Assembly: GCA_907165275.2 (NCBI GenBank)
Contig: OU015664.1
Coordinates: 9,944,001-10,008,000 of the forward strand
Direction of reading: 5' to 3'
Length of the DNA stretch: 64,000 nucleotides
From: Zygaena filipendulae
Lineage: Eukaryota > Arthropoda > Insecta > Lepidoptera > Zygaenidae
Shown here: positions 34,955 through 44,902 of the stretch, piece after piece
How positions within the stretch are numbered: the stretch's first letter is position 1
Layout of the letters: each line of letters opens with the position of its first letter
The notes under the pieces: model-generated
Databases searched by the model: none
Seen by the model: the letters and a program-made list of their open reading frames with translations, nothing else
What the model was told of the DNA's origin: nothing
Made by a program: the position numbers and the translations under genes

Positions 34955-35032
34955 TAATAGCAATCGGTTGAGTAGTTAAGGGGTGAAAGCTTAATAAATA
35001 AACATACCCACATATATGCATTTGTAATAAAT
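34955..35032 (-). mobile_element. Helitron-like 5' fragment
   Basis: CAATCGGTTGAGTAGTTAAG, GTGAAAGCTTAATAAATAAA. Confidence 0.4.
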
Positions 35033-35118
35033 TTGAGTTGTAATATTCTTGTTTTGGGAGACCAGTAACGCAATTAAAATGTAAAATCTATTTATTTAAA
35101 TAAACAATTTTTTACAAA

Positions 35119-35398
35119 CTAGCTTTGCCCGAGATTTTAACCGCGTGAGTTTCGGAATTCCCGCAGGAACTTTAAGTTAAGTTTGGTTTAATTTAATTTA
35201 CTCCTTATGAAATCAGCTAATTAGCAGTGAAAGTCCGGTCGAAATCGGTCCAATCATTTTGGAAATTCACCCGCATAAGTTTCGGAATTCTAACTCCAAA
35301 CACGTTACAATATCAAACAAAACAAAAAAAAATTATTAGCGAATTGGTCCGTCCGTCCACGCGTGATGTCGTGACCAAGGGAAATAAGGATTAATTTT
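35119..35398 (-). mobile_element. Helitron-like element, subtype B
   Basis: CTAGCTTTGCCCGAGATTTT at the left. GACCAAGGGAAATAAGGATT at the right is the subtype B start in reverse. Confidence 0.6.
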
Positions 35399-35959
35399 GA
35401 TATGTATATTATACGTATAAAAATTAAATGATTAGAAAATTAATTTATATTTTTTCAAATGTATGGTAAAATAGGCTTCAAGAAAGTAGGTTTATATACA
35501 TAGTTATTGCATTTACAGTGAAGTAAAACAGAGAAGCGTTTTTAAATGCCAGAAGTTGCTGTATCACAGTTTAGTAATTTCTCTGCCAACGCTGTAACTA
35601 TATTTTGTAAAGTATTAACAATATACTACATTCTCAGAGAAGCAAAAATCTTCATAAAATGAAATAAGAAAATATACGAACGTCTTTCTATCTGCCCGAT
35701 ATACCTACATACAATCACAAATTCACGATACGCTACAATAAATATTAAAAAAAAAAAACCATCTGGCACTTTATATAGTATACTGCGTGCCATAAAAATA
35801 GGTCGCGAACCAGCGTGCGTTGTCGTTGGAAAGTGACGCTTAAATGCACTTCTCGTTTAGAACGGAGTTACAGTAAATTCCAATAGAAAACTCGATATGT
35901 ATTAAGTTGTATGCATCACAAGTTATTTGTGTACACATTTGGCTCACTATTGACTATTA

Positions 35960-35996
35960 ATCGCGTGAGTTTCGGAATTCCCGCAAGAACTCTTTA
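35960..35996 (-). mobile_element. Helitron-like fragment
   Basis: ATCGCGTGAGTTTCGGAATT-CCCGCAAGAACTC. Confidence 0.4.
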
Positions 35997-36004
35997 TATT
36001 CGAC

Positions 36005-36120
36005 GACCGGATCTGTGTAGTAGGTCACCATGCCTACCCGATTGTCAAGAGGTTCCGGGTTCGATTTCCGGTGGGGGTGGACTTTGTGTGATGAACATAA
36101 TAGGTTCCACTTTTCAGTCA
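36005..36120 (+). mobile_element. tRNA-derived SINE head
   Basis: GTAGTAGGTCACCATGCCTA followed by a B-box context (GGTTCCGGGTTCGATTTCCGG). A and B boxes are about 30-40 bases apart, as in tRNA genes, but no cloverleaf with an anticodon can be drawn, so it is not called a tRNA. Confidence 0.6.
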
Positions 36121-36257
36121 GAGCGTGTTTATCTATGTATAATATATACGTATACGTCGTGGAACGTAGTCAATGTTACATATTGTTTTATTTACAATAT
36201 AAGCTCCACTACATCTGCTTGGATTCCACGACACAAAGGAGAATGGACGCTTCCGTC

Positions 36258-36365
36258 CCAAGTGTTTATTTATTTATTTATTCAGGAAAACATACAGCTA
36301 TAATTATACACTTAAACAGAATAGATACACAATACATTCGCCAAAACAGTTCCACAAATAATTAA
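36258..36365 (-). mobile_element. Possible LINE 3' tail with (AAAT)n
   Basis: (TTTA)n followed by TTCAGGAAAACATACAGC. Read on the minus strand, a body ends in GAATAAATAAATAAATAAA. The layout fits a 3' tail of a non-LTR element. The body is too short to classify. Confidence 0.35.
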
Positions 36366-36544
36366 TACATTTAGAGAAATTATGTTATAACACTTCATGA
36401 CATATTATATCATTTTAAAGAGTTTGAAAAGAAAAACATTTATTTATATGACAGCAAAACTGGCTCTCGTGCAGGGAAGAAGTTACTGGGCACAGAAATT
36501 TTTTTTTTTCACCATTTTTCGTCGAGATAGGTACGCAATTTAAC

Positions 36545-36645
36545 AATAGCTATAGAGTGATTAATGAGGAAGGTTTATATCTATAGTTTATCTTGGAATC
36601 CCTATGGAAATTTCTAAATTGCCGCGGGTGAAACCTCGAGGGACA
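36545..36645 (+). mobile_element. Helitron-like 3' half, subtype D
   Basis: AGAGTGATTAATGAGGAAGG, TTGCCGCGGGTGAAACCTCG. The end is degraded into CATACATACATACG. Confidence 0.5.
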
Positions 36646-36820
36646 TACATACATACGTACATAAGACGTAAAACATGCATAATACATAAAACATGCCATC
36701 TAAGCGTGAATTTGCGAGAGCCTCGTTTATTTGCTAAGCGTCACACGTTTTAAAAGATAAACCCGTTTATTTATATTATATACCTACCTAAATAAAAATG
36801 AACGTCAGGCTGGGCACCGA

Positions 36821-37215
36821 CAGGGTTGCCACCCGTACTATATTATATAGTATCGTACTATATTTCAGTCAATAATGTACTATAATTTAGAGAAAAATAA
36901 TATAATACGAAAAATTCTATATTTTTATCCCTAATTCAACTGTCGCGCTTTTTGAACGCACTGTGACTGATCTGGAACGCACCCGCAGCGCAGCACGGGG
37001 AATTTCTGAACGAAACGCATATGCGGCAATAAAAAAAAACTTCAACTGTCAAACTAGTAAAAATTTATAGATGAATATTACCCGATACATTATGATTAAA
37101 ATAAATATGTACCTACTATTTTTTTAACCTTGTATTTCTCAAAAGTACTATATTTTTGTATCTTTTTTCGGAAAAATAGGTATTATATTTTTCTCCAAAA
37201 AAAGGTGGCAACCCT
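36821..37215. mobile_element. Element with CAGGGTTGCCACC inverted ends
   Basis: The left end CAGGGTTGCCACC is mirrored by GGTGGCAACCCT on the right. Inner parts share ATATAGTAC words. The ends resemble hAT-type CAGGGTTGCC termini. The flanks GGCTGGGCACCGA and CGCTGGGCCGA are similar, but I cannot define an exact 8-bp duplication. Confidence 0.5.
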
Positions 37216-37344
37216 CCGCTGGGCCGAGCGTCCGCCTCGCCTAAGCTAACGTCACGTCAGAACCTATGTCATGCGTGTCCTCCATACCTATTGTACAGCA
37301 AGCAGCTAAGTTTAAATCTTAATACCAACAATAAACGAAAAAAA

Positions 37345-37490
37345 TGTACGTTCTACTCAACCGATCATAATGACATTTTGCACACACATTGTCAGCGGTA
37401 CAGAAAGGAAGAGGGTAGGTACTTTTTATCTCGGAATTCCCGCGGGAACTCCGAAATAAACGCGGGTGAAACCGGGGAAACAGCTTGTCT
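37345..37490 (+). mobile_element. Helitron-like element, 5'-truncated
   Basis: CAACCGATCATAATGACATT, AACGCGGGTGAAACCGGGG, end CAGCTTGT instead of CAGCTAGT. Confidence 0.55.
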
Positions 37491-38354
37491 ATATATAATA
37501 TAAACGACGGAGAATCACTTGGGCACCGCTTGACCGATTTCTTTTATGTTAGACCGTATATAAAAATTGTCAGGGCAAGGTTTTTATGAAAGAAAATGTT
37601 TGGTAAATCCACTGGAGAAGTCGGTTTGGAAGATGTTTGTATGAAACTCACTGACTAATGAGGTTTCGAAAACTACTTGACCTATGAAGAAGAAAGACAG
37701 AAAGGTATTCAACATGATATGAAATGGAATTTGGTACCTTATTCGTTACGACAACTGTAAACGGAGATAAGTAAATAATATGCATTATAAAGTTTATCAA
37801 TTCAGTTCATTAACAAAAAGTATAGAACAAACAGGGTGTCGCAACAAAATGGCAACCAGCTCAGCTTGACCCGGCAACCGCTGGGGGCCCGACGCTGTTC
37901 TTCCGCTGGTGCCGCGTGTGGTGTTACGGATGTAAGCGCAGACAGACAGACTTAAATTATATTTGGTATTAATTCAATAAATAAAAAAATTTTTGTTCAT
38001 GTAAGTTTTTCGTAATGATATACCAATTACGTACTAGGTAATCAGTAGGTAGGTAATGGTCTAATGGTTAGTAGGTACAACACTGTTTTAACTTAATCCA
38101 TTCTAGAAAAACATTACAAAGACGTCAACCATTCTGAATCGCCTAATGGGGATGTCAAATCATATTTTATGCGGAAAAGGAACAAGGAGAAGATAGTACA
38201 GGAGCTTTTAGCGAATTTAATCGTAGGTAGGTACTCTACTATTTCCCGCGATCCTCAAAAATATACCTGCCTACGTATCTCATGAAGTTTCGAAATTTAT
38301 TTAAGTAGTTCTCTATTTTGGTTTTAAGTTAAACTTCACTGTGGAAAAAATCTT

Positions 38355-38475
38355 TCAAAGATTCTTTCACAATTAGAATGCGACATTATCCCTGAGTAAC
38401 ATAGGCTTTATTGTAATCCGGAATTCCTGCGGGAACTCCGAAATTATCGCAGGTGAAACCGCGCGGGACAGCTAG
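38355..38475 (+). mobile_element. Helitron-like 3' half, subtype E
   Basis: CCCTGAGTAACATAGGCTTT, CGCAGGTGAAACCGCGCGGG, CTAG at 38472-38475. Confidence 0.6.
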
Positions 38476-38476
38476 T

Positions 38477-38670
38477 ATATAATGAAGTCGCTTCCGCTGT
38501 CTGATGTTCGCGATAAACTCAAAAAATACGGACTAACGGAATTTCATGCGGTTTTCACTTTTCACCAATACATAGAGTGATTCGTGAGGAACGTTTATAT
38601 CTATAGTTCAACCTAGAATTCCCGAGGGAACTCTGAAATTACCGTAGTTTCAACAGCGGGGTACAGCTAG
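38477..38670 (+). mobile_element. Helitron-like element, subtype D, in tandem with the previous copy
   Basis: AAGTCGCTTCCGCTGTCTGA, AGAGTGATTCGTGAGGAACG, CTAG at 38667-38670. Two copies end to end suggest insertion at or next to an existing 3' terminus. Confidence 0.6.
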
Positions 38671-38868
38671 TTATTTATAAATAGATGTAGTATAATTTGT
38701 CGTTTTTTTTCTACGTCACATGAATTCGGTAGTTTAGTTAGACTACCCTTCAATACCCTACATACACATTTACAATTACACATTCTCTTTTATTTCATTA
38801 AAATGAACTTCCATTTCTCGTTGGTATTGTTTCGTTTAAATAATATTAGGTAGGTTTATATATATTTA

Positions 38869-38967
38869 CTAGCTGTTCCCCGCGATTTCATCTGCGGTAA
38901 TTTCGGAGTTCCCGCGGGAATTCCGGGAAAAAAGTACTCCATGTCCTTCTTTGTACCCCTGACAGTA
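38869..38967 (-). mobile_element. Helitron-like 3' half
   Basis: CTAGCTGTTCCCCGCG..CTTTGTACCCCTGACAG, then joins the next copy. Confidence 0.55.
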
Positions 38968-38975
38968 GTTTACGG

Positions 38976-39216
38976 TGATTAGCTGTTCCCCGCATTAATC
39001 CCGGAGTTTCCACAGGAATTCCGGGATAAAACTATCCTATCTTTTATGTTGGACTATATTAGGTATAAATGATTACAACATTTTTAACTGACTTCCAAAA
39101 AGGAGGAGGTTCTATGTTCGATTGTATGTAAGTATGTTTTTTTTATCAAAATCCGTTCACTAGTTTCGTAGTCCATCGCGGACAAACAACGTGACACGTG
39201 ATTTATATATATTAAG
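38976..39216 (-). mobile_element. Helitron-like element, subtype C, with a 60-bp LINE scrap
   Basis: TTAGCTGTTCCCCGCATTAA, TAAAACTATCCTATCTTTTA and ACAACGTGACACGTGATTTA. A fragment TTTTTAACTGACTTCCAAAA..GTATGTTTTTTTT (39082-39143) interrupts it exactly where the copy at 10057-10286 runs uninterrupted. Confidence 0.6.
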
Positions 39217-39381
39217 ATTAACGGTTCGTGTTTCATATGTGGGTAAGTAACCTACATCAAAAGTTAAAATTACAGTTTAACCCTTAATTAGTGGCACGAA
39301 ATGCGATTTAAATTTAAACAACGAACGCGGCCGGATGACGTGTTTTCAACATGCGTAGCACGCGCGCCGTACATCCCTCAA

Positions 39382-40200
39382 GCAGTGGCGCTGAGCCGAG
39401 CGCGGACGTGGGGGCTCCCGTGCCGTTTCAACACGTCATTGTGTTATTTGTTTTATTCGCGGAGGTATTCATAAATAGAGATTGTGTCTGCTCAGTTCGA
39501 AATTATTCAAAATTTTCCGCTGTTTATTGTTTTTTTTTTTTTATTTCCAACCACAACTCTCTGAGGTTATATTGAAGTGAGGTTTTATTCCATATATTCT
39601 ATAGCGAGCTTTGAAATACTGTTTTTACCCACTTAAGCGTACTTGATTATTACGTAGGTAGTAATAATATTTATCATTAACTAAGTGTTTCCCGCGGTTT
39701 CACCCGCAGTAGATAATTTCTTAGATCTCGGAGGAATTCCTGGATAAGAAGTACCTTATGTCCTTAACCTGACAGCGGGTACTTTTGCAAAATTTCCTAA
39801 GGCTCACTTGAGCTGTTAAGGCCTGAAAGCGTAACAGACAGACAGACAGACAGAATTGCTTTCGAATTAATAATATTAGGAAAGATTTTCCATAAAAATA
39901 TTCAGCACTACATACCTACCTATACAATATATAGTATAGCTTTAAGCCGAGGGAGGACGTGGAATCTGTCATAACATTACTCATTTCAACTCGTCATTAA
40001 TTTGTCATTTGTTTTATTCGCTACTCGAATGAATTCATAAATAAAATACAGATTGTACTCAATTCGGATGTATTCCTTTTCCGCTGTTTATTGTTACTCC
40101 CGGTAGAACCGCCTGAGGTTATAATATCTATGGATGTATACCTGAAGTTTTATTCCATAACGAGCCCTGAATTACTGTTTTCACGTACTTAAGCATTATA
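39382..40200. repeat. Diverged tandem duplication of unique-looking DNA
   Basis: Unit 1 (about 39382-39650) and unit 2 (about 39945-40200) share in order: GAGCCGAG/AAGCCGAGG with GGACGTGG, TTTGTTTTATTCGC, ATTCATAAAT, TTTTCCGCTGTTTATTG, CTGAGGTTATA, GTTTTATTCCATA, TACTGTTTT and CACTTAAGC. The offset is about 550 bp. A Helitron (39681-39884) lies between them. The start of unit 1 is GC- and CpG-rich. Confidence 0.65.
39681..39884 (-). mobile_element. Helitron-like element between the tandem units
   Basis: CTAAGTGTTTCCCGCGG-TTTCACCCGC, (GACA)n at 39836-39853, end TAATAATATTAGGAAAGA. Confidence 0.65.
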
Positions 40201-40205
40201 ATAAC

Positions 40206-40540
40206 TTTTCATTACTCATACTCGGAAAGTAGGTCTGAAGTTGCCTGAGAAGCGGGTTGGAAGTAACACTTTTCAGCCCTAGGGAGAATCGCTTTCAACT
40301 GAGAGCTGGATACTGCAGAAACTCAAGTTTTTTTTTTATGTCATAGGGGGCATACTTACTGGCCAGTAGCACACCTAATGGTTGATTTATGTAAAATAAA
40401 ATTCACTCATTTTTTTCTTTAGCTAATTCTTATTTTTATTTTGACTTTCCTTACATTCGTAATGAAAAGCAGTGTTATTCTCGGGAGAAAGACTTATTTA
40501 GTCCCTCGATCTATTGGCGTTACGATCTAGTGGCTAACTA
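40206..40540 (+). repeat. Dispersed repeat R3, copy 1 (interrupted)
   Basis: TCATACTCGGAAAGTAGGTC, GTTGCCTGAGAAGCGGGTTG, AGCCCTAGGGAGAATCGC. After a SINE-tail insertion (40329-40390) come GCTAATTCTTATTTTTATTT, TCGTAATGAAAAGCAG and ACTTATTTAGTCCCTCGATC. The same blocks in the same order are at 50405-50815. No known family recognised. Confidence 0.6.
40329..40390 (-). mobile_element. 3' end of a SINE/LINE related to 56705-57070
   Basis: The minus strand reads ACCATTAGGTGTGCTACTGG, then TATGCCCCCTATGACAT and A8. It aligns with the 3' end of the SINE at 56705-57070 (ACCATCAAGTGTAGCG..CCCTGTGACATT-A7). Confidence 0.5.
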
Positions 40541-40673
40541 ACTAAGTTAAATCTCATTAAATTCCAATTAACATTAATTTACTGAACGTCTCTGATTGCG
40601 GCAGTTTTGTTTTAAAAATCTATACTTAACTAAGTAAACATTAAAGTCGACTCTGAGTGCAACCGTAAATCAA
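40541..40673. mobile_element. Foldback MITE family 1, single arm
   Basis: CCAATTAACATTAATTTACT, then TGATTGCGGCAGTT, AAAATCTATACTTAACTAAG and AAAGTCGACTCTGAGTGC follow in the same order as in the right arm of 206-447. Confidence 0.65.
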
Positions 40674-41321
40674 ATATACTTTTTAATGAACATAATAATA
40701 ATTACTTTTTAGCGTTTCAACTGACTGCTGAACTGATTTCTATGAAACACCGTTACCCGTAAAGTACGTTAGCGACATTTATAATATTGAAAAATACGTG
40801 TAATATTTTTTAATAATTTTTTATACCACCTAAAATAGATATCATACTGATAATTAAAATAACGGCGAGCGAGCTCACAAAATTTAATTAAATTACTCCT
40901 TTTTATCTGACGCTGATAACGCACCTCGGATCTCGTTCTCCCGCTTATCTGCCTCAAATTTATTCTTATACAGGTGTTGGACGTGAAATATGATCCAACT
41001 TTCCACTTATCTACTTTAAAAAGTAAGTAAATTCTTAACAGAGTGAGAGGAAAAAGTTTTTGGCGAAGTTATTAAAAAAAAAAGGTTTTTACCTAGGTAC
41101 GGTCATTAAAAATAGGAAACTTTTTATTTTAAGTGTTCCTACATCACGCCGAGCAATTAGGGCGACAGAAATGACACTTTTCTTGGACGCTAGGTACCTA
41201 CTACCTAGGTACCATATACCTATAGTAAGTCATGAGCTTCCTCTCAAAATAAACAACGCTCAGCTGAAACTACTGAAGCTAGAATGAGAGACGGTAATAT
41301 TAGAAACTTAAATATTGGACA

Positions 41322-41570
41322 CCAGCGGGGTTAGCCAAGTTGACATTATACAATCGTTAACACATAGAAAACTAACTACTGTGTAATAAAGAATAAATAA
41401 ACAAATAAATAGAAAACTTTGGTCAGCCAATCAAAACTCTAGCTTTACCTGACCACTTGAAAACTATAGAGTTTTGATTGGCTGACCAAGTGACATGACA
41501 ATGCGTCACATACGTTTTCTATGCGTTAACGATTGTAGAATGTCAACTTGGCTAACCCCGCGGGGCTGGC
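41322..41570. mobile_element. Palindromic MITE with double inverted repeats
   Basis: Outer arms: CCAGCGGGGTTAGCCAAGTT, continuing into AATCGTTAAC, on the left and its complement on the right ending GGCTAACCCCGCGGGG. Inner arms: TTGGTCAGCCAATCAAAACT (41419 on) and its complement at 41466-41489. The two nested pairs can fold into one long hairpin. Confidence 0.7.
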
Positions 41571-41607
41571 AGTCTCGACAACGTTATTTTACCGATCGTT
41601 AACTATA

Positions 41608-41683
41608 GCGACTCAAAAATCATAAGGATAAATATCTTTCCAATAACCAACATTACATGAAATCCTTATGATTTTTGGGTCGC
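41608..41683. repeat. Inverted repeat (hairpin)
   Basis: GCGACTCAAAAATCATAAGG and its near-complement (ATCCTTATGATTTTTGGGTC) around a loop of about 30 bases. It lies 40 bp right of the palindromic MITE and may be a separate small MITE. Confidence 0.6.
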
Positions 41684-41836
41684 TAATCGCTAGTCCTCTA
41701 AGCCAAGTTCGTTACACTAGCCAGAGGAATCGTTATGTCACGTGTTCACGCAAAAATAGAATTTTAATCCGACGATTTTACTTGAGCATGTAACGATTCG
41801 TTCCTTAGTTTTCTACGCCTGAAGATTATACATAAA

Positions 41837-42042
41837 CTAGCTGTTCCCCGCGGTTTCACCCGCATTAATTTCAGAGTTCCCGCAGCAATTCCGGGATGAA
41901 AAGTACCCTATGTCCTTCTCTGTACTCCTGACAACGTATATGCAAAATTTCATGATGATCGGTTGAGCCGTTAAGGTGTGAAAGCGTAACAGACAGACAG
42001 ACAGACAGAGTTACTTTCGCATTTATAATATTATAATAGGGA
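41837..42042 (-). mobile_element. Helitron-like element, full length, between A and T
   Basis: CTAGCTGTTCCCCGCGG-TTTCACCC to ATTTATAATATTATAATAGG-GA. Flanks A at 41836 and T at 42043. (ACAG)n inside. Confidence 0.75.
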
Positions 42043-42800
42043 TAGTAGGAATTGTCAAATTAGCTAAGGGAGCAGTTTCCTTTTGCAAAGTAATAATCAA
42101 GTAATAAAGTTGGTAATCATCACTTCAATTTTTCAGTTTGTCACTGAAAATATTTCATAACTAACATTCGTTTTAAATGTCGGAGTGTCGAGTACTTTTA
42201 TACAGCCTAAATTAACATTTAAGTGTTGTGCCAGTGCCAAAAACCACTCTGTAGAGGGCGTGACTGCGCCGAGGGAAATAGGCCAAGTCCATTAGCGGAC
42301 GAAACTTGGAAAATCGCAGAAATGACGCCTCGCTAGCACCAGACCCCAACATGTCAAAATCGACTTAGTCACTTCATAGATAGGTACCGAGAAAGTGCTC
42401 AGAGTGTGACTGTAATATGGAATTGGTCTTTTTTTCAGTAATGTTTAGCCTCTCTATATTTATAGCAATTCTCCATGGTATGGTACCACAATAGGACTCG
42501 CTATAATACAGGAGCAGATACTTCGGTTAAAGTAGTGATGTAGTATTAGTGGATTTAAAAACCAGCGTAAAAGTTTATCAAAAAAACAGTTCCATCGAGT
42601 GTTTGCGTTTAAAATTCAGAGCCTTTGTTCACTATGACCAATTTTAAACTTTGCTCATAACGAACGTTTCAAAAACACAATTTCATACGTTTCAGATGCC
42701 AAAATATTAGAAATTAACATTGTGTATGCCATAACACACGTTGTAATATATACAACGAATATCAATTTTTGTGGTGCATTATCTAGTTAATAAGAGCCCA

Positions 42801-43048
42801 GCAGGGAAATTAAGTAACTTTTGTTGCTATCATAGCTATTTGAGTTTCAATCAGAAAAATAGTGATTTTGTGATTAATTAATAAGATGTTTAGATAGCTT
42901 CAACTTTTGAAGTAGGTATATTTATTTTGGTTGATTGCTATATACCTAGATATTGTAGTTGTCAAAAAGTGCATATTGTATCGCAAAACCGCCATGTTTT
43001 TTATTGTAACCGGAAAATAATAGAAACAAAAGTTACATAATAGCCCCA
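42801..43048 (-). mobile_element. AGGGC-end MITE, copy 2 (inverted relative to the other two)
   Basis: The left end GCAGGGAAATTAAGTAACTT and right end AAAGTTACATAATAGCCCC are inverted repeats. The internal TTTTGAAGTAGGTATATTTA..GGTTGATTGC matches the other copies in reverse. Confidence 0.65.
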
Positions 43049-43725
43049 CAGTTCACTTTTTTACTTACGATAAAACGGAGAAAGTGTATGTTTGCAGGAT
43101 GGTGAACTTTTATTGAAGTGGCGTAATAATTTTGCCAAGTAACAAAGCAAAACAACAAAAAAAAAGAAAGCGAGATTGCTCCAAGAGCTAAAAGCCACTT
43201 GATGTCACGAAAATCAGTTCATTGCTCATTGGTCGGGTACAACAGCATGGTTGCTATCCGGTAGCTAGAGCAGCGCGGCGGGCGCGCGCACGTGTATTCT
43301 CGCTAATACCCACTTTCACTCGGCAACAATCATAGAAACTTGACAGCGGCGAAAAATAATGACAGGCGGTATTATGACAAAGAACTGTGGAGGAGAGCTG
43401 CTCAAATTTTTATTCGTGAGATGAAAGGCACAATAAGTAGCCGAAATATAAACGGTCGAATTAATAGCTATGTTGTTTAAGATGTCCTTATCAGGCTCCT
43501 TGCGAGCTCGACGGAATAAAAACATCCCATAATAAATTCAACACCAACCGTAATTTCAACTGAGTGAACATCCGAAACATTTAATTAAGACTTTAAAGAA
43601 TTTTTATGAGAAAATATTATAAAAGAATTCTTATAAAAAAAAATTGAGCATAATAAAATACGTTGCATTTTTCCATGTACCTACTTATCTACCTTATAAT
43701 ATACACAGCCATACCATCCGTATAT

Positions 43726-43885
43726 GCTTACTAATATCATAAATGTTAAAGTGATTCTGTATATTTTTCTGTTACCTTTTGGCACCATAACCGTTAAACA
43801 GATGTACAACAATGACAATCCCCGAGCGAGGAGTTCCCGAAGGGATCCTGAACTACACGCGAGTAAAATCGGCGGGAATAGCTAG
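43726..43885 (+). mobile_element. Helitron-like element, diverged
   Basis: TGCTTACTAATATCATAAAT, then GGAGTTCCCGAAGGGATCCT, GCGAGTAAAATCGGCGGG and CTAG at 43882-43885. Confidence 0.55.
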
Positions 43886-44144
43886 TATTAAATAAATGTG
43901 TGTTTGAAAGTTGAGGAAAAACTTTTCCTCAATGCTGTTTTTGCAAATAATATATTTTTTTACATCTAAAAAATTTCAATCTTAATTACATAGTTTATTA
44001 TTAGCATTAAGTGAAGTTGTAGAGTTTGTTGTGAAGTTCGTAATATGTACCTATACTTACCTATATATTCAGAAATTTGTAATTGCCAATTCCCTCAGCT
44101 CTGATGATAACATAACATGTGCTTTTCGTGTTCAGTTATTTATT

Positions 44145-44205
44145 TTAACCGACTTCCAAAAAGGAGGAGGTTATGTATTCGATTGTAGGTATGTTTTTTT
44201 TTTTA
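44145..44205. mobile_element. CCGACTTCC-family terminal fragment
   Basis: TTTTAACCGACTTCCAAAAA, then GGAGGAGGTTATG and a T-tract. Only the first 60 bp of the family are present. Confidence 0.6.
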
Positions 44206-44709
44206 TTTGTCTAAATGTAATTGCATGTAGTGCATTAAAGTTTAAATATACTCCCGGTACTCTACATCGATTGACCTCCATTTTATGATTGTTTTTTAGT
44301 CAAATAGTTTTCTTTTTCATTGGTTCGAGAATAAAATGTCCAATTTTTTGTTGAATGCTTTCATATAAAAGCTTAGAAGCCACAACCCTATTTCCTAAAT
44401 CTACGTAATATTGATAAAGCTTGAAAAGAGATCAAAACAAGTAGAGAAAAATAAGGTTATTTCCATAGTAGGTACAAACATGTAAGACACTACATGTACC
44501 TATACCTTCTACCTAACCGTACTTTCGGCTAAATATAAAAATTTGCCGTTCCGAAATGTCAGCGGCCAATGTTGTAACATGGCAGGTTGATGTGTGTAAC
44601 ATAAAAGTGGTAAAGTGCGAGCTGGATACGTGCGAGAAGGGTCCAGTAGGAAAACTGTCAGATCAAATAGCTGATGCCTCCTACAGTTGAAAGCTGAATA
44701 TTGAAAGAA

Positions 44710-44866
44710 GGACAAAAAGTACCCCATGCCCTTTTGGACCCCTGGCAACGTGTATGCAAAGTTTAATGGTAACCAGTTGAGTTGCTGAGTACTGAGTAGT
44801 TAAATCGTGAAAGTATAATAAACAAACAAATAAATAAATTCACCTTTTATATTATAATTAATCCTT
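44710..44866 (-). mobile_element. Helitron-like element lacking its 3' end
   Basis: GGACAAAAAGTACCCCATGC, CCTGGCAACGTGTATGCAAA, ATATTATAATTAATCC. Confidence 0.5.
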
Positions 44867-44902
44867 AAAGACTTTTACAAACTTTCTTTCCTATCTTTCT
44901 TC

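Noticed and set aside
36005..36080. A tRNA gene
   Set aside because: B-box and A-like box are present, but no acceptor stem or anticodon stem can be paired. It is a SINE head.
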